64,000 bases of DNA from Ooceraea biroi (GCF_003672135.1 NC_039506.1:3286001-3350000), one strand, 5' to 3'; shown: positions 13,301 to 24,115, numbered from the stretch's first letter. Program-made: numbers and translations. The notes: generated from the letters alone by a model not told the origin.

Positions 13301-16300
13301 TAATTACACAATTATTGAAACAAATGGTGATTACGAGTGACGTCGACTGACTTTTTCGGCGAAACTGTCTGTTCTTCGGCTTTTTCGTTTTTGAATATTT
13401 TTGGATTAAAAGTAATTGTCGATCACTTGGTCGACAATTGTGCTTCTTAACAGACGTTAGGTTCGACGTGTGTGTTGCTCCGAGTTTTAACAGTGGACGA
13501 TACAACCCTTTAATCCAGTATTTGATTAACGGCTTACACATGGAACGATATATTCATTGAATGAGTAAACTGTTTAACGAATAAGTACATTTCGCATTCT
13601 ACGTCCTTCCACCCCAATCCACTCTAATCTTCGTACAACTCGGAGATAACTAGAAGAGAAATTAAAAGTCACTTACGATTTGATCGGTATAGCTTTACGG
13701 TGACAGCTTGCGCCGCTATTCAGTGCAAATTTCAGAATAATAGTTTCCACCATGAAATTTACGCTCTCGTCCTCTCTATTGCTGTCGCTTCCGCTCGCCT
13801 CGCGAGCGAGCAAGCCCAAACACCCAGCAATGGCTCATGGATAAAAACCCTGTCTCTGTCCTTGTGTTGCAGAACGTGCATCGCGGAGGGCAGGGACAGT
13901 TGGGGCCGCTAACAAGTGCATACGAGATTTCTTCTTTCGTTTCCTCGCCGCCCTCCCCCCTCGCAATCTCGTTCGCGAGCTCGCTCTCGCAGCAACACCA
14001 TCGCCCGACGACCTATCGACCGCTTCTCCGCCGGGACGATCAGATCCAAGTAGTCCAACCCGCGGAGCAATCTTACACGTCGGCCGCGAGCTATCAGCAG
14101 CGGTATTATCGCACAGCCGACGACGGAACGTCGTCGACGTCCTCGTATCGCCAACCAGTCGCGCGTTCTCGCTTTCTGGCCGAGCCGCAGCAAAATTCAT
14201 ATGCGAGACTCCTGCATTTGCAGGGGGATAGAAGGATCGACTCGTTCGTGCGCTACTGACCGCGAACGCGTGATTTCCCATCCTCCCTGAGTGTCATCCG
14301 CCCCGTGTGTGAATACACGAAGATGCCCTCCGCTTGCCGCACCGCTCTCACCGCAATTTAGGAAATTTCGAATTTTCCGACGTTTACCTCTCGCAGCCAC
14401 GCTGTTTTAAACGATGCTTTGCCTTGGATCTGTTGTTTCACACGGAGATACTAAATGTTGTTTCGTTCATTCTGAACCGCGCGGGTTTGTTTTTCAGGGA
14501 ACAAAACGCGCAAGATATTAAACTAGAATGTTGAAGTTGAGATGAGATTTTTCGTGTTCCGTTGAGATGTCATATACGAGAAGAAAAAAGGTTTGCATCG
14601 AGTAAAATTGAGTAAATTAGCAGCGTGTTAGATTTTTATTTGTTTTTTTTTAATTACGCTGAAAACTTATACTTAGCAGTTTCTTATATCTATTGTTCAT
14701 GAATTTGTCCGTCAAATGTTTGATAACCGTGGAAAAATGAGGAATTTCTTAAATATTCATTTTTTACTTTAATTAATTTTTTATATTAAAGTTTTACTTA
14801 TTTTTATATCTGAGGATTTACAATTTTTTCTTCTGACGTATGTATGTATATATCTATACGGGTGGTATGTATACGTACGCGTATAATATATATGTGTATA
14901 TATATGTATGCACACACATATTCGTTTACGCGCGCATGTGTGTACTATATTTTTGATATTTTTGATATTTTTGTATCCATTTTCTACATATATATATATA
15001 TATATTATGTATTATACATTCTAAATAAACGTATTTTTTACAATTGGAGCTTTGTATATATTCCCAAGCATGATTTTATAATACTTATATCTTTTAGTAT
15101 TTTTTAGCACATTTTAGTAATTTTTAGTACATTTGTTCTACAAGGGTCTTTCTCTCGTAAATGTTAAAGTTAAATGAAGTTTAATTGACCCTCCAGCCTT
15201 TGTTTAAAAAAAAGTTATAAAGAGAAAGTAAGAGAGAATGCAAATATTAATTAACAATGAACTTTAATTGACATTTGTAACAGCGGTTCTGTAAGAAAGT
15301 TATATTTTACAATGCTGGATTATTGCTTCCACTTGGAATTGGCAGTAAATTGTTGTTAGTCTTACGCACGTCTGTCCCAGATAAAAATCTCACGGTGTGA
15401 TTTCAGTCGAAACTTAACTGCGAAGTTCTCGAGGACAGCTTAGCTTTCGAGGTGCGATGGGCCGTAGCCGGAGATAGCATAGTTGTCCAACTCGTTGCGA
15501 AACTAGGTAAATATATTAAAAGTCGTTGTTTCTACGGATGAACAAGTACTTAAGAGATGCATGGAGCTAAACATAAATTCGCTTGTGACAGTCATTTTGC
15601 ATAATTACAACGTTGAATTGATACGCCAGATAACGGACAATACATGTCCTTCGGATTGTCCGCGGATGTGGATAGGAGCATGATGCTCGGCGGGGACGTC
15701 ACCGTCGCCTGGGTCGACAAGCAAACGTTGCAGGGATATGCCATCGATTATATCTTGGATGCAAAGTCTCAGTGCTCGGGACGTCGTGGTAGCTGCCCGG
15801 ATGCGCGCATACAGGTATGCATGACGTAATGAGTGTACTTAAAGAATTAATGCGCTTCTGGATCTCTCCCGCATCTAAGAGTACAGTTCCGCAAACTGTA
15901 AATTACACTGGATTTGGTCTGATAATTCGAAATTACTCGTGTCTCGTAGGAAAACACGGACTCAGTGCGACTGCTGAATGCAGCCTTGGTGAACGGCTAC
16001 AGCATCGTCACATACCAGAGATCACTGAAGGCCAGCGACGAATTGGACCGTCCGATACTGACAAACAGATCGCAAGCCATAATCTGGGCTATCGGGCCGT
16101 TGAACGAAAGACAGGAGGTCAGTTTTCACAGCCACTATTTGAAAACCGATCGGTTCATCGAGTTCAGCAGACCGCCTGCGTGGAACTGCCCCATGCCCGA
16201 TCAAGAACAGACCTCAGCCTACACTGACGCAAGCAGCAATCAAGTGAGCATCGTAATTGTGCTTCATTACATTCAAAATTAAAATTCGGTCGCCATTCTT

Positions 16301-19300
16301 TGTTACGGGTAAAATAAAATTTCTTTTACAAAGTCGAAAAAAAATATTAGTAGAAGGTTTAATAACAAATTTATACGATGCTTATATAGAAAGCCAATTA
16401 TAAAAATTAATATTTTTATACGGAAAATTTAAGTAATTTTAAGTTTCTTTAATAAACATGTTAAAAAATTGTAAACAATTTTAATTAATGAAATTAAGAA
16501 TTCTTTAATAAATTAATCTGGTAAAGCAGCAGTTAAGCGTTGTCACGAGGAGGCCGCAACGTAATCAGGCGACTCCTGCACCAGCTCCTACGAACGATGC
16601 TTGGGAGATACCACCCATTCAATGTTACGAGCCAGAAGATGGTGTTTTGTACGCGCAGATGGGTCCCACCGGTGGAAAACATGGCTATCCGGCTATTACC
16701 GGTAAAGAATATTAGAGGAAAGTCCCCGATTATGAGATACCATATCGATTTTGCCGAATGTAAGGAAATCTATAGGCAGAATTTAAAAATGTAATACGTT
16801 CTCTTGAAGAGAATTTAATAAGCTTTAGGTTGGTGAAATGAAAAATCTAATTTAAATATTATTTTTTCTGAAAATTAAAAAAATTTGAAAAAAGAGCTTT
16901 ACGCAAGATCGCGAAAGTGTGCTCCTAATATAAGATACCTTGAGAAATTGGTGTTAAAAGTGCAAAATACATCAGTATTGCAAGTAAAAAACTTTATTAG
17001 ATATTTTTATAAAAATACTGCTGCCACAGCCTTCGCCAAATCTTCACGATTCCACTGTCAACGCTTCCTCGTTTCTCTAACCTCCATAGTCAGATTCTAT
17101 AAAAATTAAATACACAAAAATTCGTAACATAAATTCGTATTAACTTTTCTTTAACCTTAACGTAGTATTTTCTTTCTTTGTATTACACTACATACTCTTC
17201 ATATTCGAGCAATAATGATCTCATATTAAGAGTACCCTGAATATCTCATTATACGAGCCACGCGCCTAGCGGTTCCGCGATCATGAAATCTAACCTCTAC
17301 AATTAAGCAATTCAACAAATCGCGTATTTTCCTGTTACTACGATTCTACTCTATCATTGCATACTGAATTTATTGCCAACCATTTCTTTATTATGTAATA
17401 AACAAGGTTTAAAGACTTAACTTAAGTTCCTTTGACATGTTCACAATTTCACAAACCTTTTCTTGCAAAAGCTAAACGCAATAACGAACAATGAATTTTT
17501 CACTAAATATATTTGACACCAAGAGTAATAAGTTTATGGTGGAATTAACAGATGGTACTCACTAGTTTAGCAGAAACTCCAGTATCTCATATTAGGAGCA
17601 TATCTCATAATAGGGGATTCTCCTCTATAATACTCCACTTATACCAAAAATATTTTACCATTTCTTTTGTAAATTTGGGAACATAATGATCGAATGTACT
17701 TGGAATTCAAGAAGCTGATTAACTTTCGATCTGTTAAGCATATTTCTCGTGCGAGAAAGTACTCAAGAGAATGACAAGAAAGCCCCGTTTGTGTCTGTGA
17801 ACTGCAGAAACCGGTCTTCACTTCACTTTTTCCAGGTCACGTCGGCTGGGGAATCTCCTGGTACATTAACGGATTACTGATACCTGAGATCAATGTGGTT
17901 CGGGGTAGGAGATACACTTTCGTCGTAGAAGGCGGTTTAGATGCTGAAACGCCGGCGCGTTATCATCCGTTCTACATCACGGACGACCCAGTAGGTGGTT
18001 ACCAGCACAAGACGCCCGAGGAGAAAGCGGTAAACCCTTTTTGCACACGGAACATTTTCGAAAATGATATATTATCTTGCTCCGCCTTGATTTGCATGAT
18101 GCCAAATAAACCGGTTATATTTAATCATCTGTATCTGAAAAAGAAATTAAAAATTCATAAAGGAAAAATAATCAAGCATGAATTTATTAAATTAATTGTT
18201 TGTGCACTAATGTGTTCAGGTTTTTGCACTTTTGCGAACGCACCAGTCGTCGAATCATAACAGAATTTAATTTCTTTGTTATCGAATTGCCCAATGATCT
18301 TTTAGTCTCAATAAAAGAATGCATGCAAGTGCACATTGCACATAAAGCTCTGCTTAAATGCAAATTATCGATTCGTAATGGTTTCTCTTACTGTTTCACT
18401 TTACTGTCCAATAGAAAGTGAAGATATTTGCTGGCGTGCGTCGACAACGCGGCAAAGTTATTCCCACAGGCGTGGGTCGCCTCTGCAATTGGGTGCCAGA
18501 TCAGAATCAGCCGCCCGCGGACGAATTCGCATCCTTCGGCGCTTATCAACGCACTCTGGTTCTCGAGTGTGATCACGGCGAGCCAGGCATCGTGGAGTGG
18601 ACTCCAGACGAAAATACACCCGATACTGTGTATTATCAGGTCAGATCAAATAGTCTCCAGTTAAATATTAATAACAAAATGATTCCATCGAAAATTGAGT
18701 TTGATTGCATATTGGTGTCACAAGCTAATTTCAGTTACATATTATTTTATGTAATTTAAACTGTTCTGATTTGCAAGTAAACGTTATGCGAGCTAATTAT
18801 TGACAGCACTATGTAATTAACTTTTCATCAGTATGATATCAATTAATTTGTTTTATTTATATTTATAATATAAATTTTATATTTATTTTATATTTATATT
18901 TATAACATATGTATTTTTTTTCTAGAGCTTGTACATGATAATATATCTGTGAGTTACTCGCGCAAGAACTATTGTACGGTATTTCCAAATGGATTCCTAA
19001 TTTTTTACTGCATACTTTTTCCAGTGTTTCACGCATCGTTACTTAGGCTGGAAGATCAATGTTCACGACAGTTGTGATGCCAGTGAAGCCTCATCGGCGG
19101 CCAGTGAGAAGCACGAGGTGTACGCTGAGCCGGCAAAGAGTCATCAGGGAGCGCACGATCTAGAGTATGGCGCCAGTATAGCTGTAGCGAGCAAGGTAAA
19201 GCCAACGGCGGAGTTCCTACATCAACAGCATGTTCATCATTCTCATCGCGAATACGGTCATCGTTATCCCCATCATCATTTGACGACTAACCCCGCCAGC

Positions 19301-19367
19301 AAGCTAAGTGTCTCACACCACCCGCAGTTACTAACGAACGCCAATAACGATTACGATCGCTTGTCGC

Positions 19368-19407
<40 letters not shown>

Positions 19408-21007
19408 GTCCAAGAACTCGTACGAGACACGTCTAAAGAACGCAGATGACGAGGAAACCTTGCAGCAGCAACATGGGCTAGCCCATAAGCAATCACTGTC
19501 TCATCCGCAACTCACGGAGCTCGCGCGGGACGTTCCGGCCACTAACCAGCAATTGTCTAACCTCGTTGCAGATCACCAACGGCCAACGTCACTGACAAGC
19601 CACGGGACGAAGTTGCCGTACGTAGCGACGGCCAGCAGCAACGCGCAGTTACCACCGTATTCCCGAGCGCCGCATCATTACGCGAGCAATTACCATCACT
19701 ACGTCCGCCATCAGCTTACTCCGCTCCCCCATCGTTATCATCATCAGCCTGAACCTCAGAGGACCCAACTGATGATCATCCGTCGACCGGTGACATTAAC
19801 GCGCCGTCCGATGTTACAGACGCTACAGACCTCTAATATGGTAACAGCGGCCGGGCTGACGCTGCCGTTCCCGTTGCCGTTGCCGTTGCCGTTGCCGTCA
19901 CAGCAACGGCCGATTTACATCGAGCGGAAGAAGTCCGTTTACCGGCCCACCGCCGTCGTCGCGACGACGCTGAAGGCGACGTCCGAGAAAGCGGCGTCCG
20001 CGGCATCCAACAACGTGCCGCGTGACAAGTTCGTCAAGATTGACACGAAGCAACGGAGTACGAAACTCGAGGCGAAGGTGGGCGCAGATGCCGCGGCCTC
20101 GGACGTCACCGAGGGTCTCACCGGTCCCACGTGGAAGGTCCTGAAGCCTGCGCGCAACACCGGCTTCGATCCCGATTCCATAGTCATCGAGGGCGGCTTT
20201 AAGCCGATCATCAGGAATACCGTCGACGGGGAAGACTTCGCGCAGGAGCGAATCTCGGGCGCGACAGCCGCGTGGCGGGACGAGGTGTACGGGAAAAGCT
20301 CAGACTATCGGACGATCGACGAGTTCTCACCCGTCTTTGTACCCTCGCCGCCCGTGACGACGTCCACGATCGCCGACGGCGGCGGCAGGAAGCGACGAAA
20401 GAAGACCTCGCCGTCGCGTACCTCGCCGCGCTTCGACGAGCTCGATGACATGGAGATGGCGGCCGATCACAGGCTGGACACTTACTACCTGCCGCCGATC
20501 GCGCATACGAGACCGGAGCAGCTACCACCCGCCTCCCCTTCTGGCGTCCTCGTCACTTACGACGGCAAGAAGCTGAAGGACTCCACCGGGCTGGCCAGAT
20601 CCCTGGTCGACGCCGGGCATCGTAACAGGGGTAGACTAACGTCGGACATTCTCAGCAGGACGCCGCAGTTCGGTAAATTTCGGGGAGAGCTCCCGCCGCC
20701 GATCCCCGGGGAGGCGCGCAGGAACGGCACCGCGTACGGTAGAAGGCATCGTCCGCCGCCCGTCGATCCGTCCCGCGATTTCCTGCCGAAGACGAGGCTC
20801 ACGCTGGTGGAGAGATCGAAGAGATCGCCGCGCGAGAACCGCACGATGTCCAGCGTGGATTTCCAGCAAGACGGCGACGGACATTTCGAGCACGATGGGC
20901 ACTGGGAAAGCGATCGGGTCGGGGCGGTCGGCGGCGGAGGGGCTCCTCGTGGCAATCTCGGCTGCACGATCGTGCTGATCGCGATCGCGGCGCGTCTCGC
21001 TATTTGA
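4318..21007 (+). CDS. Skeletor: Protein Skeletor / Knickkopf-3-like (DM13-DM13-DOMON), full-length form
   Basis: Thirteen coding exons: 4318-4405, 9547-9684, 10543-10618, 10862-10970, 11509-11671, 12916-13175, 15407-15506, 15630-15814, 15950-16243, 16533-16701, 17836-18029, 18415-18639, 19025-21007. They sum to 3984 nt (1327 residues) and every phase closes. Seen: signal peptide at residues 1-29 (MTTRSLASPP then a hydrophobic run); DM13 domain 1 at about 32-145 (DFTYDGEGP; IKWFSVWCEEF); DM13 domain 2 at about 155-265 (SFSYDGEAP; FGVWCEAF); a DOMON domain at about 285-430; a plastocyanin-like region at about 510-690 (GHVGWGISWYING). A tail of more than 600 residues follows, rich in His, Ser and Pro, ending in a short hydrophobic stretch (CTIVLIAIAARLAI). 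Known: relatives act in cuticle/chitin organisation, and Drosophila Skeletor was first described as a spindle-matrix protein. Exon 5 ends at a GC donor. An alternative last exon lies at 13873-14259. Confidence 0.93.
6442..7123. mobile_element. Non-autonomous DNA element C, termini CCCAGCAAACACA / TGTGTTTGCTGGG
   Basis: A 682-bp AT-rich element bounded by 13-bp perfect terminal inverted repeats. The two bases next to each end are AA and AA, consistent with a 2-bp target-site duplication. The interior repeats short words such as GTTATATT and ATATAAC in both orientations. No coding capacity. It shares architecture (CCCA...TGGG ends, 2-bp duplication, iterated inner words) with the elements at 22247, 24985 and 38102. 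Confidence 0.8.
7215..7268. repeat. Small hairpin of CGTAGT-type repeats
   Basis: GTAGTCGTAGTCGCT is followed after about 20 nt by AGCGACTACGACTAC, giving a 15-bp perfect stem. It lies about 90 bp downstream of element C. The simple-sequence nature of the arms makes chance or slippage a fair explanation. Confidence 0.5.
7441..8281. mobile_element. Long palindromic (foldback) element in Skeletor intron 1
   Basis: The left arm (7441-about 7815, interrupted by a 78-bp insert) and right arm (about 7968-8281) are near-identical inverted copies of roughly 300 bp around a loop of about 150 bp. Each arm has a G6 or C6 run preceded or followed by TTAA (7538-7541 and 8262-8265), followed inward by GAGCCTGCTTTAGAACG. 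The inverted match continues about 19 bp beyond those TTAA sites (AACGAAAATTCCTTTA / TAAAGGAATTTTCATT), so the true ends are outside them and a piggyBac-type TTAA duplication cannot be claimed. The right arm carries an 8-bp insertion near 8069. No transposase is present. Confidence 0.8.
7460..7537. mobile_element. 78-bp mini-element nested in the palindrome
   Basis: Two arms of about 30 bp (GCCGACCAATCTGG... and its inverse ...CAGATTGGTCGG) surround an 18-bp centre. TTA flanks both sides (7457-7459 and 7538-7540), consistent with a TTA target duplication. It breaks the left arm of the larger palindrome and is absent from the right arm, so it inserted later. Confidence 0.65.
11730..12762. mobile_element. 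Hairpin DNA transposon (1033 bp) with ~300-bp inverted arms and TA duplication
   Basis: The arms at 11730-12048 and 12459-12762 are inverted copies of about 300 bp with a few substitutions and small indels. The element begins CAGGGTGATTCG, ends CGAATCACCCTG, and is flanked by TA on both sides (11728-11729, 12763-12764), as expected for Tc1/mariner-like insertions. The centre (12049-12458) carries a DUF4817-type helix-turn-helix fragment. It sits inside Skeletor intron 5, whose donor is GC rather than GT. Transcription of Skeletor would put a 300-bp hairpin in the pre-mRNA. Confidence 0.9.
12235..12474 (+). pseudogene. Transposase N-terminal fragment, DUF4817-type helix-turn-helix
   Basis: From the ATG at 12235 the frame reads MANYNNSQIVDVLITF..., then GECGKNAAETARVLNERYPD and an SARSILRI segment. 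This is the pattern of the small helix-turn-helix domain (DUF4817) at the start of many insect Tc1/IS630-like transposases. After about 55 residues it runs into the right inverted arm and stops, so the catalytic DDE domain is missing. The open frame continues upstream of this ATG without recognisable content. Identity is from family knowledge; no search was possible. Confidence 0.7.
13873..14259 (+). CDS. Skeletor: Alternative terminal exon of Skeletor (short DM13-only form)
   Basis: A polypyrimidine-type acceptor (CCTTGTGTTGCAG ending at 13872) opens a 129-codon frame (NVHRGGQGQLGPLTSAYEIS... to ...RRIDSFVRY, stop TGA at 14257-14259). Exon 6 ends in phase 0 and this frame starts in phase 0, so splicing 13175 to 13873 adds 128 residues after the second DM13 domain. 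The product would be 406 residues: signal peptide, two DM13 domains and a Ser/Gln/Tyr/Arg-rich tail with no DOMON domain. From memory, the Tribolium orthologue (Knk3) also makes a DM13-only splice form, which supports this reading. The frame is GC-rich against AT-rich flanks. Confidence 0.65.
   Translation, partial: NVHRGGQGQLGPLTSAYEISSFVSSPPSPLAISFASSLSQQHHRPTTYRPLLRRDDQIQVVQPAEQSYTSAASYQQRYYRTADDGTSSTSSYRQPVARSRFLAEPQQNSYARLLHLQGDRRIDSFVRY
16712..17628. mobile_element. MITE-like element in Skeletor intron 10
   Basis: TTAGAGGAAAGTCCCC continuing to ATTATGAGATA (16712-16739) recurs inverted as TATCTCATAATAGGGG continuing to TTCTCCTCTA (about 17601-17627), giving inverted ends of about 27 bp. 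Related TATCTCAT words recur inside (near 17237 and 17583). The interior has no recognisable coding sequence. The left end starts about 10 bp after the exon 10 donor at 16702, so the intron's 5' splice signal directly abuts the element. Exact ends and target duplication are not resolved. Confidence 0.6.
19368..19407 (+). repeat. (CAT)n microsatellite coding for poly-Ser in Skeletor exon 13
   Basis: About 13 tandem trinucleotides, read in frame as TCA, encode a run of about 13-15 Ser in the disordered tail. A second coding simple repeat at about 19867-19896 (TTGCCG units) encodes Leu-Pro alternation. Both should vary in length between individuals. Confidence 0.9.
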
Positions 21008-22246
21008 AATGCGCGACGATCGGCCGAGAAAGATATATGATTGACTTTTCACTCTGGAGCGCCGGGAGAATCAAGATGCGTCGGTCGTCCGTGCGCTCTC
21101 GCGGGATACAGGACCGCTCGGAAAAATAATGGACAATATACTCCAACTGCGTTAACACCGGGGAAAGGCAATTACTAATCACGACAACTACTGGTTTCCT
21201 ATAAAGTAGTACAATCCGCCTGTCAAGCTCGCGTCTCGCGCGTCTGGTATCTCCGCTTTCGCAATCCTCTCTCGATCGTGTTCTTTGCATAATGCAGCAC
21301 AGCGTATTGTTGCCAGGATATTTCTTGAAGATAATCATTATAGTAGGAAAGTACAACGGACGGCTTTTCTTAGTCGTTGATTTTCTCACGACACGTCTTT
21401 TACGTATCATTGTCTACGAAGGAAATAAAACAAGCTTTATCTTTATTACTTTATTATTTTCATTAATCGACATCCGTGCACGTTTGCTTTTATATATTTA
21501 ACACTGGGGAACAGTTTTACAATATTTAGCAGGAGAATTGCAGTTATACATAGATATATTATGTAAAATATTAATATATATATTTTTCAGAGAAATACAC
21601 AAAAATAATATATGTATCTTGCAATAATTATTGATTAATCAGCCAAAGGTTGAAAATGGTAACTGGAAGATGCAAGTTTGTAATTTCAGAAAACTATTAC
21701 ATTATAAACATTGCTTTTTGTATCTGCGTGATAAAAAAATTGATTGAATTTTAATAAACTAGAGTCTAGACGAGGAAGACAGACGCATAAAAACCCGATC
21801 GAGCCTCAAAACTGCCGATTGGCAACTGGCGCTAGAGGCGTTTGCAGCAACAGGTATTTGTTGAGTTTTGCTGGCATATTTGTAAATAAATTAAGGCAAT
21901 TATTAATAAAGCTAATCTTGACATAGGTCTCCAAGTTGTTGTATTATTCTAGTTTTAAATACGATAAAGAACAATTTTGTTTCTCGCTAGAATTACATCA
22001 AACTTCAGTACATGCATGGTTAGATCAATTGCAACAAGTTAATTAAAAACATCTGTGGAAAAATATGGTATCCAATAATATATTTGTTTAACGAAAATTG
22101 ATCGAGTAAGTAACAGAAAGTTGAATAAACCCTGAAGTTTTTTACTTCGAGCATCAATGTTCGTCAAAATAATATTCTCATAATTTTCCTTTTCAAATTA
22201 TAGCAGTTTTTTTTATTTAGGACAAATTATAGCAGCATTTTAATAT
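21008..22246. other. 3' flank of Skeletor
   Basis: Contains the likely 3' UTR, then AT-rich DNA with no convincing frame. Short frames at 21000-21410 (minus) and 21292-21501 (plus) overlap each other and resemble nothing. Confidence 0.5.
21424..21429 (+). terminator. Candidate poly(A) signal of Skeletor
   Basis: AATAAA lies about 417 nt after the stop codon, followed by T-rich sequence (TTTATTACTTTATTATTTTC). Later AATAAA matches also exist, so the real cleavage site is uncertain. Confidence 0.4.
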
Positions 22247-23472
22247 CCCATACAGCACAGAAGCTTGCACCAACATTGCAGCAACGTTGCAACGTTGCAA
22301 ATTGCAATGCAACAGTACAAAGACATTGCAGAGATATATATCCGCAAAATACCAGCACACTTGTAGCAACATGACATTAATATTTCGGAAACATTGCGCA
22401 ATCAAAATTTGTAATTAATTAATATTAATAATTCATTTTATTAAAACATTGGAGTCTTCCTATCCTAACGAGATTCGTCCAAATCTATTCGATCAATGAT
22501 GTGTGTGATGACCAGAATCTGAGCTCGGTAATATGCGCATGGGGTGTTTGTCTCTTTCGACTATCTAAAAAACATGGTGGTTGTACGACGCGAGCATCAT
22601 CCTAAAAGAAAGTAGTTACGTACAAGAAAAAGGTAAGTACTTTTTTATACTATTATGTCTAATTATAGCACTTGTGTGCTGTTAATCTTGTATCTATTAA
22701 TTATAATAGAGAATCACTCTATTTGCCTATCTCACGGTTTATATCACTATAACTTCAAAATTATGGAAATTCATTAGAAAATTGCATATTAATAGTTGTA
22801 ATATTTTTAATAACTTTTTCTGTTATAGAAGCTGTTCGTGAAATACGCAATCATGCCACTGATGCAGAAATTGCTGAATGCATTTCCAAGTGGCTTGCTC
22901 AAGCTCCGGTTAGGATTGAGAGATCAAAGTATGTCATTTTACATATAATTCTATACATACTTGCAGTATGTATATTTTTATGTAATTTTATGCTAATATA
23001 TGAATTTTAATTCCTATTTTATTTTTACAGGCAACATACAAACAAAAACGAAGAAGATTCAATTATTTAATTAAAGGAAAAATATTTTAACATAATTAAA
23101 GGAAAAATAATATCTCAAGAAGAGGATTTTTAAGTTTTTTTTATAAAGAACAGTTACTTTTTTATAACAAAAATAGAGAAAATGTTTATTTCATTTTTTA
23201 TTACTATTGTTATATTACATATAAATGTCTATTTATGTTAATAAATAAAAATATTTAAAGTATATAATAATGAATAATTATAATTATTGCAAATTCATTA
23301 CATTGCAATATTATTATGACGTTTCGTTGCAATGTTCCGAAAAGCGGACATTTTCACGTTCCTGCAATCCCATAGCAATGCTGCAGAAACATTTCGCAGT
23401 GAATTTGCAATGTTGCTACGTTGCGGTGGAAGATTCCTGCAATATATATGCAATCTTTGCGTGCTGTATGGG
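22247..23472. mobile_element. DNA element A, termini CCCATACAGCAC / GTGCTGTATGGG, with a spliced open frame
   Basis: A 1226-bp element with 12-bp perfect terminal inverted repeats, the same termini as the element at 24985-26030. AT flanks both ends, consistent with a 2-bp target duplication. Subterminal zones are packed with TTGCA, GCAACGTTGCAA and related words in inverted orientation (22270-22330 and 23320-23460). The middle has an exon-intron-exon pattern (22569-23070), unusual for a short non-autonomous element. Superfamily not recognised. Confidence 0.82.
22569..23070 (+). pseudogene. Decayed three-exon frame carried by element A
   Basis: Three pieces join in phase across two GT-AG introns: 22569-22632 (donor AAG|GTAAGTA), 22829-22928 (acceptor TTATAG, donor AAA|GTATGT) and 23031-23070 (acceptor TTTTTACAG, stop TAA). 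The product would read ...LKESSYVQEKEAVREIRNH, then ATDAEIAECISKWLAQAPVR, then IERSKQHTNKNEEDSII. The first piece has a stop just upstream (22566) and no in-frame ATG, so the start is lost or lies in another exon. The WLxxAPxR pattern loosely recalls the C-terminal region of DUF4806-type insect proteins, but that is only a resemblance. It could be the 3' end of the element's own gene or a captured host fragment. Confidence 0.45.
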
Positions 23473-23726
23473 ATCATAGTAGCACCATCTTTCATTAATA
23501 TTGCGTAGCTCGTAGCTGTTACCGGCGCGTGCTTACCCAATCAGTAACAAATTTAAGTCACTGTTCATATATACACAATATTATATATAAAGCAATATCT
23601 AATGTAATTCCTCTTCTTTACTTCAATCGTTTCTCGAAACATAGTATTTTTCGCACAATGGTATTTTTCGATTTTTCGAACTATGAACTCGAGTTGCCGC
23701 AACACCAACAGTTGCGACACCGCACA
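23473..23726. other. Spacer between element A and the GC-rich block
   Basis: AT-rich DNA with no recognisable feature. Confidence 0.5.
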
Positions 23727-24115
23727 TGCGTGAAACTTTTCTGCAGGTCGACAGCGGCCGAAGTGCGCCGCGCACGCGCACCGCGGCGCGGCACGAGCGT
23801 AGGCGATCGGAGGTTCGAGGCGAGGCGCAGTCGTCTCGCCCGGTCAGTGCGGCCTACAACGGTGCTCCGATCCGTCGTGTGGCACGGTGTGTTCGTCGTG
23901 CGCAGTCGTGAATGACGACAACGTAGTACTAGCTGACGAGAAGTGCGTCTCGCTCAATCCGACCCTCGGTTCGCGCTCCTCGCCGTTCGTTTCGTCAGAT
24001 TTCGGGATCCGGATCGTCGTGAGGCCTTCCGCGTTCGGCCGAAACCGTCGTCGCCGTCGTCGTCTCGTCCGCCGATTCCGATTCTCCATCGCAGGCACGC
24101 ACTTACACGGCGGTG
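23727..24115 (+). promoter_or_regulatory. GC/CpG-rich block, candidate promoter and 5' UTR exon
   Basis: An abrupt CpG-rich island in AT-rich surroundings, ending at a good donor (CACGGCG|GTGAGTAT, exon end about 24113). Frames on both strands are open through Arg-rich translations, typical of GC bias rather than coding. The next downstream plus-strand gene is CPT1, whose start-codon exon is preceded by an acceptor at 39189. This block could therefore be its non-coding first exon across a 15-kb intron. It could also belong to an unrelated transcript. Confidence 0.35.

Noticed and set aside
13835..14281. 148-codon minus-strand frame opposite the Skeletor alternative exon
   Set aside because: Shadow of the GC-rich plus-strand exon, which has a splice acceptor and matching phase; the antisense translation is Arg/Ala-rich and unrecognised.
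20557..21052. Minus-strand frames of 136-138 codons opposite Skeletor exon 13
   Set aside because: Antisense shadows of a long GC-rich exon.
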